From assembly GCA_964019335.1 (NCBI GenBank), contig OZ025737.1:1-64000 (forward strand): a stretch of 64,000 nt of DNA. The letters run 5' to 3'. Source of the stretch: Diplonema japonicum. Lineage: Eukaryota; Euglenozoa; Diplonemea; Diplonemida; Diplonemidae. Positions within the stretch are counted from its first letter, which is position 1. Every line of letters starts with the position of its first letter. Shown one piece after another: positions 54,742 to 64,000 of this stretch. The translations under genes and the position numbers were made by a program. The notes beneath the pieces were generated by a model. That model searched no databases and was not told where the DNA came from. It saw nothing but the letters and a program-made list of their open reading frames with translations.

Positions 54742-54876
54742 GTTTTTTTTTTTTTTTTTTTACATTGTAACGCAGTAGATATGTGTGGTGAAAACACCAT
54801 AATTAATATAGGTGGGTCATAGGTGGGTCGTTTTATTTTATTCTTTTATAAAATTTATAAACGCCGTTTTTTTTCC
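54646..54876. other. Intergenic with long A and T tracts
   Basis: It has an A tract of about 29 (54711-54739), then a T tract of about 18 (54744-54761), separated by CCG. Together they could form a long A/T hairpin. The next ATG is 54877. Confidence 0.7.
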
Positions 54877-56718
54877 ATGGAACGTAAAGATGACACAAAA
54901 GGCAGTAGACGGTGGAGCTGGTTTTCGAGGACGGGGAGAGCATCAATCGGAGAGCAGTACTATAGGCAGAGGGTAAGGAGCACAGGGAGCAGCAAGGCAA
55001 GTGAGTCAGAAGGCCAAGAGAGGGAACGAATGGTAAAAATAGTAGTAATGGGCGATAAAGGGTGTGGCAAGTCAGCAGTAATCGATAGATACTGCTTAGG
55101 TCTGTACAACGTAAGGTACAGGCCTACTGTGGGCCCCGAGGTAAGTTCATGTAGCGTAGGCGACGACAGGGTACCGGGAGCTGAGCAGTTCGTGCACCCC
55201 ATCCGTGCTCTCTTTGTCGAGCTACCCCTCCCGGAGACTAGAGACGAAAAGAAGCTCAAGAAGCACCTGTCAGACGCTGACGCCATCCTCCTCATCGCAG
55301 ACCTCACGCAGCCCTATACCACACATATCGTTGACGACCTGCTTGCGAAGGCAAAGCGACACCGACGGGCCGATGTCAGCGTGTCACTGTTCCTCCACAA
55401 GTCTGATAGAAAGTCCAACAAAATACACCTCAAAACACCCTCCGCCGACTTGCAGTATGCACGGTGTGCAGGCATTGCCCACATAGCGTCCACGACAGCC
55501 CTCGACGTGCGCTCTATCGAGCATCATGTCAGCAAAGTGCTCTCTAGGCTCCTCACGGACACTGCTCTCATCTCCCCCAGTAACATCTCGTTTCCGGACC
55601 ATGTAGGTAGGCCTGCTCTCTTCAGTTGGGCGGATTGCCGTAAGGGGTTTTCTGACTCACCTTTGCGAAACAACCCTCCTCCGGGAAGATACGCTCCGCC
55701 ATTTTCTGATATCCAGTTGGGTGGCCGTGTGGAAGAGGAGCAAACACGGCATGTGGAGAGCAACTTGTTGGCCTTCCTCAATCTCCACTCGCAGTACCTT
55801 GGTGATTACAAGAAACCACTACTCAGCACCTCGCATGGGCGCGGCAACGTTCCCACCGGCACACCCTCGCAGTACAACCAGACACGTGCCGACGTTTCTA
55901 GTTGTCTCGAGCTGGAGCTCCAGCGAGAATGTGAACGTCTGTTTGCCCGCCTACGCCAGCTTCAGGCTTCTGTCAGGAAGAGGGACCCTTCAAACGCCAC
56001 AATCCAATGGCAGCAGCAAGAGTTCCTCTATGTCACGGGCTATCTCTATGCGTACCTTGTGCCCTGGTGGGGCAGTCTTGCCAATGAGATGATCGCAGAG
56101 ACCACTATGTCTCAGGCGAAGGGCATGGCAAAGGTGAAGTCCGTTGTTTCGAACGCTATGCAGCATGCTGTAGGAATGGTGCAGCCACCCGCGGTGTTTA
56201 ATAAGTACCTTCGAGAGTTTTCCGAAATAAGGGTAGCAACCACCAGCATAGAGCACAGAGACAGGGAACCCGACCTGCGCCAGCACTCCAGCAACAGCCT
56301 CTCCAGCGACTCTGCCAACATACAGAACACAGCGGGAAGCGGGTCTTCCTTCGCCCCTGTGTCGGAGTCTTTCGAGGGGCTCTCCAACAACATGCTCAGT
56401 AGCCATTCCGCCTTCACAAAATCACTTTCTATGGTGTCTGAACGTGCTGCCGATCCGAGCGGGTCACCAATCACTCTCTGCCTAGACCGCAGACCTGCCC
56501 TGCAAGCCGACAGGGAGTTCCTAAAGGCTCTGTCACACTGCAAACTCGACTTGCGGCATCTCAAGGACCTCCTCACACGCGACCCCCGCCTGCGACACAA
56601 CACAAAACCCACAAACCGTGCGACACGTGCGCTGACCTTCTCAAGCAAGCAGGAGGCCGCGCTCCATAAAGAGGAGACACGGGCGAGGAGAAGCTCACTC
56701 AACCTTGATAGAAAGTAA
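54877..56718 (+). CDS. Degenerate Ras-like GTPase with long C-terminal extension (613 aa)
   Basis: The first ATG is 54877. Residues of about 52-225 have the Ras-fold order. The P-loop GDKGCGKS at 59-66 is intact, followed by a switch-I-like YNVRYRPTVGPE. The G3 site, normally DxxG, reads VELPLPETRDE without Asp-x-x-Gly. Then come a hydrophobic strand AILLIADLT, G4 as HKSD at 174-177 in place of NKxD, and IASTTA at the G5 site (about 203). Missing G3 means hydrolysis by the normal mechanism is unlikely; nucleotide binding may persist. About 390 residues follow with helical and Ser-rich stretches and no Cys prenylation tail. Kinship with Rab or Miro-type GTPases cannot be decided. Its position beside the SZT2-like gene may be chance. 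Confidence 0.72.
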   Translation: MERKDDTKGSRRWSWFSRTGRASIGEQYYRQRVRSTGSSKASESEGQERERMVKIVVMGDKGCGKSAVIDRYCLGLYNVRYRPTVGPEVSSCSVGDDRVPGAEQFVHPIRALFVELPLPETRDEKKLKKHLSDADAILLIADLTQPYTTHIVDDLLAKAKRHRRADVSVSLFLHKSDRKSNKIHLKTPSADLQYARCAGIAHIASTTALDVRSIEHHVSKVLSRLLTDTALISPSNISFPDHVGRPALFSWADCRKGFSDSPLRNNPPPGRYAPPFSDIQLGGRVEEEQTRHVESNLLAFLNLHSQYLGDYKKPLLSTSHGRGNVPTGTPSQYNQTRADVSSCLELELQRECERLFARLRQLQASVRKRDPSNATIQWQQQEFLYVTGYLYAYLVPWWGSLANEMIAETTMSQAKGMAKVKSVVSNAMQHAVGMVQPPAVFNKYLREFSEIRVATTSIEHRDREPDLRQHSSNSLSSDSANIQNTAGSGSSFAPVSESFEGLSNNMLSSHSAFTKSLSMVSERAADPSGSPITLCLDRRPALQADREFLKALSHCKLDLRHLKDLLTRDPRLRHNTKPTNRATRALTFSSKQEAALHKEETRARRSSLNLDRK

Positions 56719-56757
56719 TTGTTGTTACTAGAACAGCATGCAAACCACACACCAGGG

Positions 56758-57749
56758 ATGAACCATCATGACTCTGCACATGTTGCTGTCGACGTTGCGG
56801 CTGATGCAGCGGATACTAAGTCTCTCGAGGCCACTAAGTCTCTCGAGGCAACACAGTGTGACGAGACCTTAAGCAAGACGAGCCTCCACAACAACGCGCT
56901 GCCCAACGAAACCTCTTTGTGCAAGGAGCCTACGCTGTGTGCAGGGGACAACATCTCAACCACCTCAGAAGACGACTGCGCCATGTGCCTGTGTCCGTTG
57001 ACGGAGGACGTGTGCACGCTGAACCCCTGCGGGCATCGGTTCCACACAGAGTGCATGTTTGAATTTTTTTCGAAGTGCAGTGTGAAGGGGTGCATCATCT
57101 GCCGGGGTGACGTCGACAGCCTTGTGAAGGACAACAGCGAGGCGGTGGGCCTTGCGGAGCTCAAACGGCTTTTCAAGGTGGAGTGCTTTGGGCTGAGGTT
57201 CAGAACAACACCGTACCAACACGAGCCCTCGGACCCGTTCCAGGAAAGCAGGGCGGTGACCTCCTACTTCACCATGCCTAGCCACGTCAGGACCTTGGAT
57301 TACGAGAACGGGACTGATGGGCAGCGCAAGGTGACGATCCCTGCTGTGGTGCTGGAGCTCGTGGACAGCGATGGGAACCTGAGCACGGACCATGGCGATG
57401 TGTTCTTGTCGGTGCTGCACTCGTCTGCCACAGGGACCATTGCACCCGACTTGGTCATGTTCAACAAGGGCGTGGCGGTGTTTAAGGAGCTGGAGTGCGA
57501 ATACAAGCCAGAGAAGGTGAGACCCAACTTGGTGGCGCTCCAGTTCGTCGCACGGGCACCCGACCAGCACGTGCACAAGGCACATGTCTTTGCTGGCGTG
57601 AAGGTGTGTAAAGATAAAATAACACAACAACCACCCCCCAACAGACGCTTGCGCCGAACGCGACTTGCAAGAAAATCATCGCCGTGACCTTCTTCCTGAC
57701 CGTTATACTTTGCGGGCTGTGTGCGACACTGCTCCTTCTGCAGAGATGA
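56758..57749 (+). CDS. Tail-anchored RING-H2 protein, paralog 1 (316 aa)
   Basis: Exons 56758-57603 and 57645-57749 (intron 41 nt, GTGTGTAA...CAACAG). RING-H2 at residues 74-115: CAMC, then NPCGHRFHTEC, then KGCIICRGD (C3H2C3 spacing), expected to bind two zinc ions and an E2 enzyme. Residues of about 175-282 form a beta-rich domain (IPAVVLELVDSDGNLSTDHG, GVAVFKELECEY) resembling an Ig/filamin-like sandwich. The last exon adds 34 residues with one hydrophobic helix (IIAVTFFLTVILCGLCATLL) ending three residues later, so a C-terminal membrane anchor. Probably an E3 ligase facing the cytosol. The unspliced frame would end at 57687 with a basic tail and no anchor. A close paralog lies at 59224-60680. 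Confidence 0.8.
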
Positions 57750-57818
57750 AGCACTGCACTGTTTACACTGCGTGTCGGCAAAGGGTAAGGGCCCCACTCT
57801 ATTCTATTCTATTTGTTC

Positions 57819-57851
<33 letters not shown>

Positions 57852-59223
57852 CTTTTTTTTTTTTCCTTGAAGGAAATTCACCGTCATGTGTTAAGGAAAT
57901 AGGCCTTTCGACGCCTAGACTAAAGGATTGAACGTGCTCAACCTTTGATAGTCATGGGATGGCAGTAGATTGTTTTTTTTTTTTAAATTATTCTTGGGCA
58001 TACCTACTTATGCAGGGCAGTCCTTTACGACAAAAAGAAGAAAGAAAAAAAAAATGTTGCGTCCCTTTTCCTATTGCGCTGCAGACAATGAATAAAGTTA
58101 TATCCCCCCCCTTTTTTTTCTCCCTCAACTTACAGTAAAACAGAGGCTGGCGGTGATATCAATAAAGCAAAAAAAAAAAAAAAAAAAAAGGAACTGTTGT
58201 TATCATTTTTCCTTTTTTCTTTACAAAAAAGGATTTCTTTTCCCGTTGCAAAATCTTGTGTGAATGAAAGAATGAAGGGAGTGGGGGGGGGGGGGGGGAA
58301 GGAGAGCCTTTTTTCCCCCCCTCATACTTTACCTTTTCATTCTTCCTCGTCCCTCACGGTCCCCTCTATTAGTTTATTTACCCAGCAGGCCCCATTGTCT
58401 CTTCATTCCTTTGTTTTTCTCTTCGCTGTACATTTGGTTATTTGTGTATCAAAAAGTGCTGGAGTTAAAGCAACTGTTTGCAATGTCAGTTATCAACCGG
58501 CGAAGTAGAGAAGGGGAGAGTGTGCTTCTATAGCAGGAGAAAGCAAGCTCTACTCACTATATTTTTCTATCTATTTTTATTCTTCTTTTTTTCTATTTGA
58601 AAAAAAAAAAAAAAAAAAAAAAAACCCTCCAGAGGGGGATAGGGAGAGGAAACCCTTTTGGTTAAATCCTTTCCTTTTTTTTTCCTTTTATACACGCACG
58701 CATCACTGCCATTTCTATTACACAGTATATATTTTTTAAGGGGCAATCCCCAAGTGGGATTTGCTCCTTAAAACATCGCTTTTTTTTTTCTTTTTCTTTT
58801 TCTTACATTTTTTTATTAGGTTTTGCTTAAAACGATAATAGTAAGGCCACACGATCAATAAAAAAAAAAAAAAAAAAAAAAAACCTCCGCATAATACACA
58901 ACAAAAAAAAAAAAAAAAAAAAAACAAAAAAAAAATTGTTCCATTCTCTCTACATTCTTCCTACATCCCCTTTTTCCCTTCACTAAGCGGGATCAGAAAG
59001 CAGTTACGGGCTGCTGTTTATTCAATTTTATGCTGTTTATTTTCTGTTTTTGTTTTGTTTTTCTTCTTCTTTTTTCCTTTTTTCCCTGAGAAGATGTCAT
59101 TAACCATCTGTCGAAAGACCTGCTAGAGTCGTAGCACACTACTGGCCTCGGGCGCTCGTGCGTTGGGACCTATTAGACAGCGGTGATCTTTCCGAAGGAG
59201 AAGTGTTGCGACACCCTTCCCAC
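57750..59223. other. Homopolymer-rich intergenic region
   Basis: About 1.5 kb with T runs (57820-57865), A runs (58170-58190, 58600-58625, 58860-58885, 58903-58935), a G-rich run near 58282-58298 and pyrimidine tracts. There are no credible genes; the short frames are low complexity. It separates the two RING paralogs. Confidence 0.7.
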
Positions 59224-60525
59224 ATGTCTTCCTTTCCTTCCTACTGGGTATTCTTTATTCAATTTTTGTATTGTCGAAGATCTTCACCACAGGGCCACAT
59301 GAGCAACGAGCCCTACACACCGGGACTGGAAGGGGGGAGTGATGGGTCGCAGTGCAACAGTGTTGTGATCCACCCCCATGAGCCTGACAACTTGAACATA
59401 CCCACCACAGATGCGGACTGGCGGCTGCCCGACCACGACAGCGGCCAGGACCACGACCCCTATGCTTTCCAGTACGATGTGCACGACGAGCACAGCTACT
59501 CTGATGCCGGGAGCAGTGTGTGCCGCATGCCCCCCGCCCCCCCCGCCCCCGCCTCCCCACTGTACTGCAGAGAATGGCAGCACAGACGAAGCGCCACCGC
59601 CGAACGTGTGACCACACGGGCCCTCCGTGTGCACGATAGAAGCCTCACCGCCGACCTCTCACCCTCCGGACACGAGAGTGTGAACCCCCTGGGACGCGGG
59701 TGGTGGCTCTCCAACCAGCAGGGCCAACCCATCGACAGCCACATCCTCGAGGAGATGATCGAGCGTGCGCACAACAAGCCCGGCGACCCTGAGGACCCCC
59801 CTGGGTCCCCTTGGTCGGGCAACACCCCACGCATCTCTGAAGGCCTCATGGAAGAGGCGTCCCGCCACTCCTCAGCTTCTGCCTCTGCCGCCGCAGCAGA
59901 CGATGACGACTGCGCCATGTGCCTGTGTCCCTTGACGGAGGACGTGTGCACGCTGAACCCCTGCGGGCATCGGTTCCACACGGAGTGCATGTTCGAGTTC
60001 TTTTCGAAGTGCAGTGTGAAGGGGTGCATCATGTGCCGGGGTGACGTCGACAGCCTTGTGAAGGACAACGGCGAGGTGGTGGGCCTTGCAGAGCTCAAAC
60101 GGCTGTTCAAGGTGGAGTGCTTTGGGCTGAGGTTCAGAACGACACCGTTCACAGGCGAGGAGGGGACTGTGTCCTCCTTCTTCACGGTGCCCAGCCATGT
60201 CAAGGCGCTCACCTGCACGTCGACCGACAACGGGCAGCGCAAGGTGAAGATCCCTGCTGTGGTGCTGGAGCTCGTGGACAGCGATGGGAACCTGAGCACG
60301 GACCATGGCGATGTGTTCTTGTCGGTGCTGCACTCGTCTGCCACAGGGACCATTGCACCCGACTCTGTCATGTTCGAGAGGGGCGTGGCGGTGTTCAAAG
60401 AGCTGGAGTGCGAGTACAAGCCTGACAAAACAAGACCCAACCTGCTGGCTATAAAATTCCAAGTTGAAGCACCCACTGCAATGGCACATCATAAGGCTCT
60501 CTATGCAGGCGTGAAGGTACGTAGG

Positions 60526-60567
<42 letters not shown>

Positions 60568-60680
60568 ACCCATAGACCACTGTTGGCTGGGAGGTCAAAC
60601 GCGGGCATAAGATATGCTTATCTATCATCATTGTCCTCATCATCTTAGTCTCTGTCAGTGTTGCTGTCTATGTGAGCTGA
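59224..60680 (+). CDS. Tail-anchored RING-H2 protein, paralog 2 (about 450 aa)
   Basis: The start is uncertain: ATG 59224 with a 45-nt intron (59248-59292, GTATTC...CACAG) gives 450 aa. ATG 59299 would give a slightly shorter protein. The main exon ends at 60516; the intron 60517-60575 is mostly a 45-A-scale tract; the last exon is 60576-60680. The N-terminus is a Pro/Asp/Ser-rich region absent from paralog 1. RING-H2 at about 215-256 is nearly identical (CAMC ... NPCGHRFHTEC ... CIMCRGD), followed by the same beta domain. The last exon is again exactly 35 codons and encodes a different hydrophobic helix (ICLSIIIVLIILVSVSVAVY). Probably a membrane-anchored E3 ligase. The unspliced frame reads a long Lys tract, an artefact of the A run. 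Confidence 0.78.
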
Positions 60681-62758
60681 GTATTTTTTTCTTAAGAAGA
60701 AAATAAAAAGAGATATAAGAAATACCGACGTCTCAGATGCGAATCTCGTGGGCCCTGGATTGGAGAAAGTTCCCCCATTTTTTTTTTCTTTTGTGTTATA
60801 CTTAGTTACATCGGTTTTTTTTTTCTTTTTTCTTTTCATGAAAAAAAAGGGGGGGGGGGACGGAAGAAAAAAAGAAGAAGAAAAAAAAAAGAAAAATCTG
60901 TTCATTTGGCCAGATGTTCCCCCCCCCCACCCTTTTTTTCAATTTACTGTATCCAAACATTGCACGAAACAAAAAAAAGATTTTTTATTTTTATTTTTTT
61001 TTTAAAAAGAAAAAGCCCCCTTCCCTCTATGGAGGAGGCTGTTTTACATTTGGTTTTCCCTTTGTTTTTCTTAATCCCCCCCCCCCACCCTCCAATTTGT
61101 TCAGTTTTGGTTCTCCCTTCTCTACTTTTTTTTTCATTGCCCACCGCTATGCTGGCAATATACAAGGGGGGAAAAAAGAAAGTAAATTTTTTTTTGAAAA
61201 AAAAAGTACGGGTGTATTCCCTATTATCCCCCCCCCCCCCCCCTCCTCCTCCCAGTGGGTATTCTGTTCATTAGAGCCGCTCATTGCTGTGTTATATACA
61301 GAACTAAATACAGAAAAAAAAAAGAAAAAAAAAAAGAGAATGAATTTTTTTTAAAAAAAGGGGTGGCAGAATTTCTTTGCCATTTTCCCCCTGCGATTTG
61401 TTGTGCTGATTGAAAGGCCGTTTATGTCTTACTGATGAACCGATAAAAGTTTTTTTTTGGGGGGACCCCACATAGAGCAGAAGTTTAAGTTAAGATAACG
61501 CACGGTTTTCATTGTAATGTTTTTTTCTTCTTTTTTTTTTCTTTTTTATTCCACATCGACAGAATTCTCATTCTCTTATAGGAATTACTTTTTTTTGGCA
61601 AAAAAAAAATCTGTTTTTTTTTTTTTTTTTTTTTTATCCCCTCCAATTTAACGCTCCCCTCCCTCCTTCCTCTCCTGGCCAAAAAAAAAAAAAAAAAAAA
61701 AATCTCTAAAATTTCAAACGAAAAAAAAAGGGGGAAGAAAGAGAAAGAAATCCGAAGTTAAAAATTGTGTGTTTAATGTGTGCCAGCAAGCATTCCATGT
61801 GTGAGGGGTCCGCTGGCTTTGCAATGGAAGAAGAAGAAAAAAAAAGAGAAAAAACCCTTCTTTTTTGAAAGAAGGTCTTTCTCCCTGTCTAAGGGCGCAA
61901 TTTTTTTGCAGCCCCACCTTTAAGCATCACTGAGCCTTCAAGGTTCCCTTCTTTTTTTTTGTTATATTTTATTTTGAAGGTGGTCCTCAAAATGTGGGGT
62001 CTGCCCTTTGATCATCTTTTCCTTTTTTTTTTATCTCCTTTTCCCTGACATGCTCGACAGCCCGAAGCAGGTATCAAAGTTTTTTTTTTCTTTTCTTTTT
62101 TAACCTTCTTTTTATTCGAACCAGGCAACTCTCCCCCCAAAAAAAAAAAATTCGTGTGTTTTTGGGGGTTTAAGCCTTTCCTTACCGCACGATGTGTTAG
62201 GGCGGAGGTGGATCGGTGGACGTGGAAAATTAGGTGATCCACCAAATCTCGCCTTTAAAAAAAAAAAAAAAAAAAAGAATTCCAAAGCCCTGTTCCGAGT
62301 AACCACGATTCTCTTCCCTTCCCTGCTATCGTACTTTCTCTTTTTTTTTTTTTTTTTTTTCCATTTCATTATTAACTATGTCACACAGTTGTCTTTCAAG
62401 AAAGGTATTGGTGGCGGCTTCTTTCTTTCTTTTTTTTTTTTTCCCCCGTTCTCGAAGAAAAAAGGGGGGTGGGACAGATCGAAAAATTAAAAAAAAGGGG
62501 GTAGTGGCAAATATACACGTTTTTTTTTAAGGCGATCCTGTCACATACGCAGGTTCCCTTCAATGACACCTTTTTTTTGGGAGGGTATAAACCACAGAGA
62601 ACACTAACGAAAACGAATGAGAAAAAAAAAAAACCTGTCTCTTGACTTTTTTTTTTTCGATTTAAACAACAATACAATTTTAATCAACCAATAAGAAGAA
62701 GGGGGTGAAAAGAGCGAAATAACACAAAAAAAAAAAAAAAAAAACTGGCGGAAAAAAG

Positions 62759-62789
<31 letters not shown>

Positions 62790-63560
62790 ATGTCTCCTGT
62801 GTTGTATCAGATCCTTTTTGTTCCCCTTCGAAGTCTCCCTTCTTTTTCTCTTTCGGGCTAACTTTATTATTACCCTGTTCTACCCCCCTCCTTAAATGTG
62901 ACCCACCCCCTTAAAGGCGAAAAAAAAAAAATAATAACAAAAATTAAAAAAAAAAAAAAACGGAAAAGAAAAAAAATAGCCGCTATATCTAAGGTAGGGG
63001 CTTGGCAATTTCATCTGAGGGAAGCTTTTGCCTGTATTGCGAAGTCACTTCTCCCTCTTCCCTCCCCCGATTAATTTTTGGTGTTGCGAAGCTTGGGGGG
63101 TGTAGGGGGGAAGGGGGAGGGTATATCACCGACAAAAGATTTTCAAGTAAAAGGGATTTTATTAATTTAAAAAAAAAAAAAAAAAAAAAAGGAAGAAAAA
63201 AAAAAGAGGAGGAAAAAAAAGACCCTAACCATCTCTCAGGGCTCTTTTTTTTTTCCCTCTAAAAAAAAAACTTTTCTTTTTCTTGGTGACCACCCCTCCC
63301 CCCCTTTTTTTTCATTCTTACACCAACTCTGTTCCTTACCCCTTTATTATTATTATTATTATCCCCCGTTTCTGCCCCCCTCCCCCCTTCCCATGTCCCC
63401 CCCCCCCTTTTTTTTTCTCTCTCTATGCTGTCCCTTTACCCCCTCAAACACATTCCCGTTTATTTAATCATTTAAAAAAAAATACACCCACACAAAAAAA
63501 AAAATACCCATTCCCAGGCGTGGTGGTGGGGGAAAAAAAAAAAAAAAAGAATTCCCACCC
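60681..63560. other. Homopolymer-dominated gene-free region
   Basis: Nearly 2.9 kb in which mononucleotide runs of A, T, C or G of 8-30 bases occur every few dozen bases. Examples are C16 near 61230, A22 near 61681, T near 61612-61635 and A27 near 62760. All frames here are Lys, Phe or Pro low complexity. There are no RNA genes, no recognisable repeat units and no capsid or retroelement motifs. The final pyrimidine stretch leads to the F-box gene. Confidence 0.7.
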
Positions 63561-64000
63561 ATGGAAGGATTCTGGGCCTATTCGCAGAAACACGCGAAAA
63601 AAAGGGACCATGCAGCAGGAACACCACCGCCAGCAATCAACATAGACAGCGATGAGGAAGATGAAGAAAGTGACGGGAGCGATAAGTCGACGGCCAGCGT
63701 GAGCACGGTGATGAGCTCGCTGATACAAGACTTCAGAATGGAAAGAGAATTCTGGGTCGGGCAGGAAGCAAGCAGCTTGTGTGACCTACCCGGCGACGCT
63801 ATGGTGTCCTGTTTCTATTTTCTATCGGAGAAGGAATTAATGCGGTGCTTGGTCACCTGCGCTGGCTGGCGAAGCCTATTGGTACAAGAAACCCCCGGAA
63901 ACGGATTCTTCTGGCGAAACGAAGTCCGACGGTTAATGCAGTCAGCGAGGGTGTGGTCGGTCCACCACAATCTTTACAAACTGTACTTTCGAAACAAGGG
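63561..64000 (+). CDS. F-box protein, 5' part only (runs off the window)
   Basis: ATG 63561 opens a frame that stays open to the last base (146 codons visible). An acidic Ser/Asp/Glu stretch (INIDSDEEDEESDGSDKS) is followed at about residues 76-110 by an F-box: DLPGDAMVSCFYFLSEKELM, then RCLVTCAGWRSLL. This fits the LP...hhhxhhxFLxxxxLhxxxxVCxxW pattern, with Cys and Trp in place. A Trp/Arg-rich helix follows. F-box proteins link substrates to SCF ubiquitin ligases through Skp1; the substrate domain lies beyond the window. With two RING proteins just upstream, this end has three ubiquitin-type genes, though neighbours need not be related in this genome. Confidence 0.78.
   Translation, partial: MEGFWAYSQKHAKKRDHAAGTPPPAINIDSDEEDEESDGSDKSTASVSTVMSSLIQDFRMEREFWVGQEASSLCDLPGDAMVSCFYFLSEKELMRCLVTCAGWRSLLVQETPGNGFFWRNEVRRLMQSARVWSVHHNLYKLYFRNK

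Noticed and set aside
60517..60575. Poly-lysine tail on RING paralog 2
   Set aside because: The A tract has a GTACGT donor before it and a CATAG acceptor after it; splicing yields a membrane helix matching the exon structure of paralog 1.
60681..63560. Numerous 60-146 codon frames rich in Lys, Phe or Pro
   Set aside because: All are produced by homopolymer runs and none has a protein-like composition.

Overview
The window is nuclear DNA from a flagellated protist, most likely a diplonemid (Euglenozoa). The strongest clue is at the left edge. On the minus strand, 81-117 closely matches the diplonemid spliced-leader (SL) exon as I remember it. It is followed by a GT donor inside a perfect 9-bp stem, as in an SL RNA gene. 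From about 7.6 kb onward every supported gene lies on the plus strand, head to tail. Most have an AG shortly before the ATG that could accept a spliced leader. Genes are cut by few, mostly very small cis-introns (about 30-68 nt, usually starting GTATG and ending CAG/TAG). The species call rests on memory of the SL sequence and on layout; no database was searched.

Layout. 1-2.6 kb: an SL RNA-like gene abutting an AT-rich relic of a Polinton/adintovirus-like DNA element with a penton-like minor capsid ORF. 2.6-7.6 kb: non-genic, with three tandem 310-440 bp repeats, an inverted copy, a decayed possible retroelement and two GTCCG-rich arrays. 7.6-41.2 kb: a dense unidirectional cluster. It holds a small membrane protein, a basic protein, an NDK-like protein, a PPR protein, a 1084-aa coiled-coil protein, RNA polymerase III subunit RPC2, a C2/Tudor-like/UVR/triple-ubiquitin-like protein, a Ser/Thr-rich protein, a WW-pseudometacaspase, Rab GDI, two ciliary basal-body proteins (BBOF1-like and CEP164-like), a TPR membrane protein, a proline-rich protein, a J-domain protein and SRP68.

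41.5-52.2 kb is one giant gene of about 3527 aa, rebuilt from five exons. It resembles SZT2 of the KICSTOR complex and carries a ZZ zinc finger. 52.4-60.7 kb holds a PPR-like organellar protein, a degenerate Ras-like GTPase and two tandem RING-H2 paralogs whose C-terminal membrane anchor lies on a final 35-codon exon. 57.75-59.2 kb and 60.7-63.5 kb are homopolymer-rich and non-coding. An F-box gene runs off the right edge.

The genes form no single pathway. They are mostly housekeeping (Pol III, SRP, GDI), mitochondrial/RNA-related, ciliary and ubiquitin-linked. This fits polycistronic transcription with SL trans-splicing, where neighbours need not be functionally related. Several genes are recognisable only after splicing: open reading frames that look separate or truncated join in frame through the mini-introns.
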